Below, piece after piece: positions 6,808-12,604 of a stretch of DNA of 12,604 nucleotides. The notes under the pieces are model-generated. The model had not been told where the DNA came from. It saw nothing but the letters and a program-made list of their open reading frames with translations, and searched no databases. Position numbers and translations under genes: made by a program. Numbering within the stretch: position 1 is the stretch's first letter; every line of letters starts with the position of its first letter. The DNA lies in the NCBI GenBank assembly GCA_021790075.1, contig JAJYIN010000038.1, positions 1 through 12,604 of the forward strand, given 5' to 3'. Origin of the DNA: Actinomycetes bacterium. GTDB lineage: Bacteria > Actinomycetota > Thermoleophilia > BMS3ABIN01.

Positions 6808-6864
6808 AGTACATTTGTGAGGTGCGAGGAACCAGATGATCGCCAACTTCCAGAAAATTGGAGG

Positions 6865-6941
6865 TGGCGCGCCCGACAGGATTCGAACCTGTGGCCTTTG
6901 GATTCGTAGTCCAACGCTCTATCCAACTGAGCTACGGGCGC
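6865..6941 (-). tRNA. tRNA-Arg (anticodon ACG, substrate of TadA)
   Basis: A 77-base cloverleaf with acceptor GCGCCCG/CGGGCGC, discriminator G and encoded CCA. The anticodon loop CTACGAA gives ACG, whose A34 is the position deaminated to inosine by TadA. It differs from tRNA-Arg(CCG) only at one D-loop position and in the anticodon arm. It lies directly upstream of tadA. Confidence 0.97.
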
Positions 6942-7000
6942 ATGCAAGGCGATGGCGGCGGAAGGGCCGGACGGCGCTGAGGCCAGAAGCAAGTATAGCA

Positions 7001-7098
<98 letters not shown>

Positions 7099-7173
7099 AG
7101 GAGTCGCCAAATTCTGATATCGGGAAGCCGGCAGCCGTTCCAAAGTTACCGCCGTCAACCAAGGTACCACAGG

Positions 7174-7209
7174 GATTTTAGTGAGTTTGGAGGCTAAAAT
7201 CCAGCCTCC
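7174..7209. promoter_or_regulatory. Two overlapping, mutually exclusive inverted repeats
   Basis: GATTTTAG (7174-7181) pairs perfectly with CTAAAATC (7194-7201). GGAGGCT (7189-7195) pairs perfectly with AGCCTCC (7203-7209). The two hairpins share bases 7194-7201 and so cannot form together. They lie between the tRNA-Ser(GCT) gene and the VKOR gene, upstream of the likely VKOR promoter. They are therefore more likely a DNA binding site, or part of a leader on the minus strand, than a VKOR attenuator. Confidence 0.45.
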
Positions 7210-7233
7210 AGGGACCTGACGCATCAGTGGCTG

Positions 7234-7239
7234 TATAAT
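7234..7239 (+). promoter_or_regulatory. Probable -10 box of the VKOR gene
   Basis: A perfect TATAAT lies 45 bases before the VKOR start codon. No good -35 sits at the expected distance (GGGACC at 17 bases), so the promoter may be weak or activator-dependent. Predicted leader is about 40 bases. Confidence 0.45.
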
Positions 7240-7284
7240 ATAGGCCTAGAAGATTATACCAGCCTGGAAAGAAGGGGTGCAGAT

Positions 7285-7752
7285 TTGCTGAAGCTGGCAA
7301 AAGCGGTCCTGATAGCGATAATATTTCTGGCGATCGCCGGGATGGCTGATTCGTCATATGCGCTCAAGCAACATTATTCACCACCCCTGGAATCGGCCTG
7401 CGACTTCAATGCCACGGTCAGTTGCACCGCGGTCAATCAGAGCAGTGAATCCGTGCTCCTGGGAGTGCCGGTGGCGGCCATCGGACTGGGCGGGTACGTG
7501 TTGATCGGCTCTCTGGCAGTAGCGGCATTATTCCTGACCGTCCGCCGGAAGCTGTTGCTGACTCTGCTGCTGGTGGTTGCCCTGGGAGGCCTGGGTTTCT
7601 CGGCGCGGCTGACATACGTCGAGCTGTTTACTCTGAATGCTGTCTGCCCGCTTTGCGTGCTGTCCCAGACGCTGATAACGGCCATAACGTTATTGTCTCT
7701 GGTCGGAGTGCTGAAGGCCCGCCGGCCTGGCGGCAGCCCCCGGTCCGGATAG
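7285..7752 (+). CDS. VKOR-family membrane thiol oxidoreductase (disulfide bond formation)
   Basis: A 155-residue integral membrane protein of the bacterial vitamin K epoxide reductase family. These proteins pass electrons from secreted thiol oxidoreductases to quinone, the role of DsbB in other bacteria. Four hydrophobic segments are visible, at about 5-26, 60-85, 88-106 and 118-143. The redox residues are all present: loop cysteines Cys39 and Cys47 (SCTAVNQS), the conserved serine near 53, and the quinone-proximal pair Cys121 and Cys124 (CPLC). There is no fused thioredoxin domain, so a separate DsbA-like partner is needed and none is in the window. The start is TTG 7285, with AAGGGG upstream; no nearby ATG fits the first helix. 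The gene ends eight bases from the convergent ykgJ-like gene. Confidence 0.88.
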   Translation: MLKLAKAVLIAIIFLAIAGMADSSYALKQHYSPPLESACDFNATVSCTAVNQSSESVLLGVPVAAIGLGGYVLIGSLAVAALFLTVRRKLLLTLLLVVALGGLGFSARLTYVELFTLNAVCPLCVLSQTLITAITLLSLVGVLKARRPGGSPRSG

Positions 7753-7760
7753 ACGGGAGG

Positions 7761-8672
7761 CTATGCCTCTTCCCCGCCCCCGGACTGCTTCTCCTGAGCC
7801 TGCCGCGCCTTGATCTCGGCTTCACGGGCAGTGCGCTCGGCTTCCTCACGGGCCCGCTTTTCCTCGACCTGCCGTCGCTGGGCCTCGGCGACGTGTGGCT
7901 TCAGCTGGAGTTCCTGGCTGATGCCAAGAATGTATTTCAGGTAACTGAAGGCGAACTGCATCAGCTCGACGTCGCCGCTCCTGATTTTATCCATGGTTTC
8001 CGGATTGACGTCAAAGATCTCCAGGAAGCGGCTCTCGAAGACAAACCGGCGGAAACTGTCCAGATCGTAACTGGCCATGTAGAACATCTGCTGCCGCTTC
8101 TGCTTGCCCTCGTCCTCCTTGGGCAGGTTCTGCTTCATCATGATGTTCTTCCAATCCCGGTTCATCTCGTCGCAGAGAGCTGATTCCTGGTCTTCGCGCC
8201 ACTCCTTGACGGTCCAGTTCCGGTCCTCGTTGAAACCCTCGCAATGGTCCTCCTTGACCATCACATACCATTCGTCATGGATAGGCTCCTTGGTTTCGTC
8301 CTCCAGCCTCCGGTGAGTCACCTGCCCCACCGGGTAGTAACGGCAGGCCGCCGGCCGGTCCGAGTAGATGGTGCAGCCCTCCTCCGGCTTTACAAAAGGA
8401 CATGACCGTTTCTCATCGTCATTCATTCGCAGCAGCAGCAGCGGGTGGGTGGTTTTCTCATCTTCCCGGAAGAAGGTGTACCTAGCCAGAAATTCAGTGC
8501 TGGACAGCCCCAGGCGCTGCTTCATTCTGACCACGTCATACGGAGTGAGCAGGATCTCGATGTTGCAGCAGCACCGGGTGAAACACTTGATGCCGGGGTA
8601 GCAGCGGAATTTGAACTCTGAATCCGGATTGAACTTTGTCGGGATGACTGCCTTGTTGTTAAGGGAAACCAT
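7761..8672 (-). CDS. YkgJ-family cysteine-cluster protein (putative Fe-S or zinc binding), last gene of the qmo operon
   Basis: A 303-residue protein. Its N-terminal half is the YkgJ/CxxxCxxCC domain: Cys24, Cys30, Cys34, Cys35 and Cys36 in the PGIKCFTRCCC region, then Cys91 (CPF), Cys100 and Cys110 in the EEGCTIYSDRPAACRYYP block. The family is thought to bind a metal or Fe-S centre, but its reaction is not established. The second half has no domain I recognise. Residues from about 255 on are a charged Arg/Glu/Ala coiled-coil-like tail ending in Gly-Gly-Gly-Glu-Glu-Ala. The start is ATG 8670-8672, with GAGG six bases upstream and only 15 bases after qmoC. Co-transcription suggests a role in assembling or docking with the redox complex; that is inference. 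Confidence 0.85.
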   Translation of the reverse strand: MVSLNNKAVIPTKFNPDSEFKFRCYPGIKCFTRCCCNIEILLTPYDVVRMKQRLGLSSTEFLARYTFFREDEKTTHPLLLLRMNDDEKRSCPFVKPEEGCTIYSDRPAACRYYPVGQVTHRRLEDETKEPIHDEWYVMVKEDHCEGFNEDRNWTVKEWREDQESALCDEMNRDWKNIMMKQNLPKEDEGKQKRQQMFYMASYDLDSFRRFVFESRFLEIFDVNPETMDKIRSGDVELMQFAFSYLKYILGISQELQLKPHVAEAQRRQVEEKRAREEAERTAREAEIKARQAQEKQSGGGEEA

Positions 8673-8687
8673 GAAAATCCTCAGCTC

Positions 8688-10073
8688 CTACATGGGAGTG
8701 TCGCGGCCTGCCGTGCGGGCGAAGGCCATGGCGGTTCCCCTGTAGACCATGTGCGCCATCTTGGAGAAGGGCGCGTAGATGAAGAGGAACATCACCGTCG
8801 ACAGGTGCAGGAAGTAGGTCGGATAGGCCAGGGGTCCGATGTTCGCCAGCCGAAACGCCACCGACCCGATGCCGGTGATCATCAGCAGGATGATGATGCT
8901 GATCAGCAGCCAGTCGAAATAGCTGCCGATGCCGATCTTCTCCTGATGCTTGAAGCGGTTTACCGTGATCAGGCCAATGCCAATGATGCCGGCCGCGGCC
9001 CCGGGATATGCGAACAGCTTGACGAAGCTGATCGTCGGATAGGGCGAGACCACGCCTTCCCCGCCCCAAAGAAGCGGCAGGTCGGTGAACAGCGTCGAGA
9101 CGATGGTGGCCAGGAACAGCAACGCGAAGGCATAGAAGATGAACAGATGGGAGACTTTCCGGTCCTTGGTCTCGTCACACTTGCCGAAGCGTTTGTGCAC
9201 CGCGATCTCGCCAAGCACCGGCCCCACCTGGGCCATGCCGCTGCCGGATATGGGAGCCCCTTCCTCCATGGCGTGCTGCTTCATCATTCCCCAGTAATTG
9301 CGGATTCCAAGAGCGAAGATGATTATCGAAAGGACGAAGAAGGTGGTGAAGACGCCCACGATCGGCCAGTGTCCCAGAAACTGGGCATAGACGATTTGGC
9401 CGGCATGCTCCAGCTTGCCGTTGACCATCTCGCCCCGTGAGGGATTGAAGCTGCCCAGGAGACCGACCGCCAGCGCCACGATGATCACTGGGATGGCGGC
9501 CATCAGCACCAGGGCCGACGGGTTGCCGATACCACTGGCCAGGAAACCCGGCTTCGACAGGCTGGGGATAGTCATCTTGGAAATCGCCTGCATCACACGG
9601 CCTGGCTTGGCGTCGCGGGGGCACTGCGCGGTGCAGTCGTTGCACTGGTGGCACAGCCAGATATCGGGGTCTCCGACCAGCTTGTCCTTGAGGCCCCACT
9701 GCGCCCAAATCATCTCTTTCCGGGGGAAGGGATGATCGTCCGGCGTGACGTTGCAGACAACCGAGCAGGTGGCGCACTGGAAGCATTTCTTGAGGTCGGT
9801 GCCGCCGCCTTCGATGACGTCGCGCACGAACTTGATGTCCGGCTCGATCCTGACCGCGGCCTTGGCGGCCGCCGCGGGGGCTTCAGCCGCGGCTGTGGCT
9901 TCGGCAGCTTCTGTTTCAGGTCCGGCCGTTCCGGCTTCCTCGCCGGACTCGCCGGCTGCAGACGCCTCGGGCTCGGCTGTCCCGACGGCAGCCTCCTCAG
10001 CGGGAGCCGCTTCCGCCGGCTGCTCGGAGGCCGCAGCGGTTTCTTCGTTTTTTTCTACAGATTCGTCCGCCAT
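8688..10073 (-). CDS. qmoC: QmoC-like subunit: HdrC-type ferredoxin domain fused to a cytochrome b membrane domain
   Basis: The membrane subunit of a quinone-interacting oxidoreductase, 461 residues. Residues 1-75 are a low-complexity Ala/Glu/Pro stretch that I do not recall from known QmoC. Two [4Fe-4S] motifs follow: Cys97, 100, 103, 107 and Cys141, 144, 147, 151. The rest is a NarI-like domain with about six hydrophobic segments (roughly 185-207, 236-257, 308-328, 349-371, 386-404 and 421-434). His235, His309, His423 and His441 are candidate haem ligands. The subunit would pass electrons between menaquinone and the cytoplasmic QmoAB flavoproteins. The start is ATG 10073, after GGAGGG, ten bases past qmoB. 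Separate HdrC and HdrE genes of methanogens are the nearest alternative; the fusion favours QmoC. Confidence 0.88.
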   Translation of the reverse strand: MADESVEKNEETAAASEQPAEAAPAEEAAVGTAEPEASAAGESGEEAGTAGPETEAAEATAAAEAPAAAAKAAVRIEPDIKFVRDVIEGGGTDLKKCFQCATCSVVCNVTPDDHPFPRKEMIWAQWGLKDKLVGDPDIWLCHQCNDCTAQCPRDAKPGRVMQAISKMTIPSLSKPGFLASGIGNPSALVLMAAIPVIIVALAVGLLGSFNPSRGEMVNGKLEHAGQIVYAQFLGHWPIVGVFTTFFVLSIIIFALGIRNYWGMMKQHAMEEGAPISGSGMAQVGPVLGEIAVHKRFGKCDETKDRKVSHLFIFYAFALLFLATIVSTLFTDLPLLWGGEGVVSPYPTISFVKLFAYPGAAAGIIGIGLITVNRFKHQEKIGIGSYFDWLLISIIILLMITGIGSVAFRLANIGPLAYPTYFLHLSTVMFLFIYAPFSKMAHMVYRGTAMAFARTAGRDTPM

Positions 10074-10083
10074 ACCATCCCTC

Positions 10084-12513
10084 CTAGAATCCCTTGAATG
10101 GGTTTGGTCCGAACTCTTTCAGCCGCTCAGCGAAGTCATCCATGATCTGGGGCAGCTTATCCCATTCATTCATGGCGAGCTCAACTTGTTTGACACGGTC
10201 GGCTTCCAGCATAAGCCGGTTGAGCGTCTCCTGGACCTTGCCCAGGCGCTCGTTGGCGGCCTTGCTGCCTTTGACGAAGTGGCACTGGTAGTCGTCGTCG
10301 AACCGGCATCCGATGAGCAGGAAGCCCTCGATTCCGGCCGAGAGGGCGTCGGCAATCCAGACCAGGTTTGTCCCTCCCAGGCATCTCATGGTGATGAACC
10401 GGTAGAAGGGGCTGATGTTCAGCCGGTTGAGTCCGGCGATGTCCAGCGCCGGGTAAGCATCATTCTCGCAGATGAGAGCGATGATGCGGGGTTTGGAATC
10501 TTCCTCCGGCACCTTGATAGCCTTCATCTGGTCGGCGATCATGCCGACGCTGTAGTTTTTGAACGAGATGATGCGCTGCGGGCAGGCGCCCATGCAGGTG
10601 CCGCAACGCCGGCAGCGGTAAGTGTTCGTCTTGGGTGTCCCTTTCTCGTCCTCATCCAGGACGCCGAACGGGCACTCAACCGTGCACCGGCGGCACTGGG
10701 TACAGTTGGTGAAGTTGATCTCGGGGAACGACTGGTCGCCCGCGCGCGGATGCACGGCCTTGCCCTGGGCGGTCAGCTCCAGGCACTGGATCGCCTTGAG
10801 CGCCGCCCCGGCGCCGTCGCCCGCCGACTGCATCGCCGTCATCGGGTGGCGCACGGCGCCGGCGGCATATATGCCGGTCCGGCGCGTTTCATAGGGGAAG
10901 CAAATGAAGTGGGAATCCGGGAAGCCCCATTTGAGATAGGGCAGTTCCGGTCCCTGGCGGTATGCCAGATTGAGCACCACCGGGTCGGCGATGACCTCCT
11001 TGATGACGCCGTCCTGGGTCTCGGTCTCGCGCCAGGAGCCCACGTACTCAGGAGTCAGGTCGGTGACGCCCTCAATGTGGGCCGGCAGCGCGTTGGTGAC
11101 CATGCCGGTGGCCAGCACCAGCATGTCGGCGATGACCATCACCTTCTCGCCGAGGATGGTGTTGTCGATTTCCAGGATGATGTTCCCGTCCGCATCCTCG
11201 GTGATGCTGGTGACTTCACCTTTGGTCAGCATGACCCCGGGATTGTTCTGGGAGGCTTTGTAGAAATCCTCGTAAAGGCCCGGAGTGCGCATGTCCTTGT
11301 AGATGATGTAGGCGGATGCATCCGGGTCGCTCTCGGTCACATAGGTGGCCTGCTTCAGGGAAGTCAGGCAGCAGACGGAGGAGCAATATGGCAGATGCTC
11401 CGGGTCGCGCTGCCCGGCACACTGCAGGAACGCCACCCGCGCCGCTTTCTTGCTGTCTGAAGGCCGTGATATCTGGCCGTTGCCGGCAGCGGTGATCTCT
11501 TCCATCTCCACATTAGTGACCACGTTCTTGAATTTGCCATAACCCAGGTGCTCGAGCCGGTTGGCGTTGTACGGCTTCCAGCCGATGGCCAGCACGATGG
11601 CGCCGATGTTGATGGTCTCAGAGCTGCCGCCGGCATTAACCGTGACTTCATACTTGCCCGGCTCGCCGGCGGTCTTTTCGATGCCGGCCCCGGTGATGAC
11701 GCGAATCTTTTCGTGGTTATTGACCGCTTCGATCTTGGCGTCGACATCGGGCTTCCTGGTCTCGGCAAACGGGGGCTTGTCGGGCAGGATCTTGAACATC
11801 TTGCTGGCCCAGCCGCCCAACTGGTCCTCTTTCTCGACGATGACGACGTCATAACCGGCGTTTGCGGATTCCAGAGCGCTGCTCAGGCCGGTGACGCCGC
11901 CGCCGACGACCATGACGGTGCGGTCGATCTCCTCGATCTGCGGTACAGGGGGCTCGCATTTCTGCGCCCGGACGATGCCCATGCGCAGGTGGTCTTCCGC
12001 CATCTCCTGAGTAAATTCGTTGACCTGGGGGCCGGCTTTCTCAGCCGGGGTCTCAGCGGTAGATTCTTCCCCTTCCGCTGAGGCTTCCCCGGCGGGGGGT
12101 TCTGTCGCTCCCTCTGCAGGCGCGGCTTCGCCCTCTGCCGCCTCGGCGGTTTCAGGCGCGGCTTCCTCCGCGGGGGCCTCGGCCGGCTCTTCCGGTTTCG
12201 GGTTCTGCGTCCAGACGATGTGCTCCCGCAGGTTGACACGCTCTGTGACGTACTGTGAGGGATCGAAATCAAAGACGTCATAGTTGACCCGCTGTGAGCA
12301 TGCGGCGATCACAATCGTGTTGACACCCTGGTTGTTGATGTCATCCTTGATGACCTGGGCGCCCTCCTGGCTGCACAGGAACGGCACGACCTTGACGTCT
12401 TCGATGCGGTGCTGGTTTTTCGCTATGTTCGCCAGCGCTTCGGTATCGAGCGCTTCACCGATGCCGCAGTCGGAACAAATATAGACACCGAGTTTCTTTT
12501 CGTTTTCTGCCAT
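10084..12513 (-). CDS. qmoB: QmoB-like subunit: HdrA-type flavoprotein with C-terminal MvhD-type domain
   Basis: A cytoplasmic redox protein of 809 residues. Residues 1-103 are the HdrA N-terminal domain with Cys13, Cys16, Cys47 and Cys72. Residues 105-163 are an Ala/Glu/Pro-rich insertion. The FAD-binding fold begins with VVGGGVTG (202-209). An HdrA-type cysteine group follows (Cys365, Cys377, Cys381, Cys382). A double [4Fe-4S] ferredoxin comes next, at Cys604, 607, 610, 614 and Cys634, 637, 640, 644. Residues from about 676 form a MvhD/FrhD-like domain with Cys682, 711, 736 and 744. HdrA plus MvhD in one chain is the QmoB architecture, and qmoC lies ten bases downstream. The start is ATG 12511-12513, with AGGAGG seven bases before it, one base after the previous stop. 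Partner oxidoreductase unknown; APS reductase in sulfate reducers. Confidence 0.88.
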   Translation of the reverse strand: MAENEKKLGVYICSDCGIGEALDTEALANIAKNQHRIEDVKVVPFLCSQEGAQVIKDDINNQGVNTIVIAACSQRVNYDVFDFDPSQYVTERVNLREHIVWTQNPKPEEPAEAPAEEAAPETAEAAEGEAAPAEGATEPPAGEASAEGEESTAETPAEKAGPQVNEFTQEMAEDHLRMGIVRAQKCEPPVPQIEEIDRTVMVVGGGVTGLSSALESANAGYDVVIVEKEDQLGGWASKMFKILPDKPPFAETRKPDVDAKIEAVNNHEKIRVITGAGIEKTAGEPGKYEVTVNAGGSSETINIGAIVLAIGWKPYNANRLEHLGYGKFKNVVTNVEMEEITAAGNGQISRPSDSKKAARVAFLQCAGQRDPEHLPYCSSVCCLTSLKQATYVTESDPDASAYIIYKDMRTPGLYEDFYKASQNNPGVMLTKGEVTSITEDADGNIILEIDNTILGEKVMVIADMLVLATGMVTNALPAHIEGVTDLTPEYVGSWRETETQDGVIKEVIADPVVLNLAYRQGPELPYLKWGFPDSHFICFPYETRRTGIYAAGAVRHPMTAMQSAGDGAGAALKAIQCLELTAQGKAVHPRAGDQSFPEINFTNCTQCRRCTVECPFGVLDEDEKGTPKTNTYRCRRCGTCMGACPQRIISFKNYSVGMIADQMKAIKVPEEDSKPRIIALICENDAYPALDIAGLNRLNISPFYRFITMRCLGGTNLVWIADALSAGIEGFLLIGCRFDDDYQCHFVKGSKAANERLGKVQETLNRLMLEADRVKQVELAMNEWDKLPQIMDDFAERLKEFGPNPFKGF

Positions 12514-12514
12514 C

Positions 12515-12604
12515 CTAGTTACCTCCTGCCGTGGTCGCGGCCGCTCGCGCTCCCGCGCCGGTCTGCAAGCACTTGATGGCGGCGCTGGTGGCGTCCTGTA
12601 CAGA
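12515..12604 (-). CDS. qmoA: C-terminal end of a QmoA/HdrA-like flavoprotein (partial, runs off the window)
   Basis: Only the last 29 codons are inside the window, ending in TAG at 12515-12517. The segment QDATSAAIKCLQ resembles the end of the FAD-binding fold in QmoA/HdrA proteins, where a glycine/aspartate-Ala-Thr-Ser-Ala-Ala helix closes the domain; compare GDGAGAALKAIQ in the neighbouring qmoB. A short Ala/Gly/Thr-rich tail follows. Its stop is one base from the qmoB start, and the qmoB ribosome site lies within its last codons, so the two are translationally coupled. Position and sequence fit the first gene of qmoABC. A second HdrA-like protein remains possible. Confidence 0.6.
   Translation of the reverse strand, partial: SVQDATSAAIKCLQTGAGARAAATTAGGN

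Noticed and set aside
6808..6846. Upstream TTG start for tadA
   Set aside because: It adds residues not expected in TadA and the spacing of the nearby purine run is too short.
9745..11460. Long plus-strand open frame opposite qmoB and qmoC (571 codons)
   Set aside because: It is antisense to two well-supported redox genes and has no recognisable domain; the openness comes from codon bias at high GC.
8688..12604. Methanogen-type heterodisulfide reductase HdrABC
   Set aside because: There is no HdrB, the HdrC domain is fused to a cytochrome b domain, and HdrA is fused to an MvhD-like domain, which together are the Qmo arrangement.

Overview
The window looks like chromosomal DNA from a high-GC, probably anaerobic member of the Actinomycetota. 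The best taxonomic evidence is a CysO sulfur-carrier gene overlapping a CysM-type O-phosphoserine sulfhydrylase gene. Both closely resemble, from memory, the mycobacterial pair, an arrangement known mainly from actinobacteria. Frequent GTG and TTG starts and strong purine-rich ribosome binding sites fit. The anaerobic inference comes from the qmo-type redox operon at the right end. No phage, integrase, CRISPR array or known defence system is visible.

Layout, left to right. Bases 1-141 hold a possible fragment of a surface-anchored or small membrane protein. Bases 172-2674 form a minus-strand block read right to left: tRNA-Ser(GGA), tRNA-Arg(CCG), a HIT-family nucleotide hydrolase/phosphorylase, cysO, cysM, and an Rrf2-family Fe-S-type regulator with its own promoter and palindrome. 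This is a cysteine biosynthesis module in which sulfur is carried as a protein thiocarboxylate, followed by a likely sulfur or iron-sulfur sensing regulator. Next come a plus-strand 14-helix drug-exporter-type MFS gene, a convergent tRNA-Ser(CGA), and a plus-strand treT (trehalose synthase). Between treT and tadA lies a compact palindromic element (6146-6325) with perfect 18-bp terminal inverted repeats and nested hairpins, probably a non-autonomous mobile element. Then, on the minus strand read right to left, come tRNA-Ser(GCT), tRNA-Arg(ACG) and tadA, the enzyme that makes inosine in exactly that tRNA-Arg. A plus-strand VKOR-family disulfide-forming protein follows.

From 7761 to the right edge is a tight minus-strand operon: the end of a qmoA/hdrA-like gene, qmoB, qmoC and a YkgJ-type cysteine-cluster protein. 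QmoABC normally exchanges electrons between menaquinone and APS reductase in sulfate reducers. No aps, sat or dsr gene is in the window, so that use here is inference. QmoB and QmoC both carry long Ala/Glu/Pro-rich low-complexity segments.

The points most worth following up are the CysO C-terminal extension beyond its functional Gly-Gly, the palindromic element at 6146-6325, the Rrf2 operator, and the unusual features of the qmo operon. I see no clear evidence for a wholly new multi-gene system.
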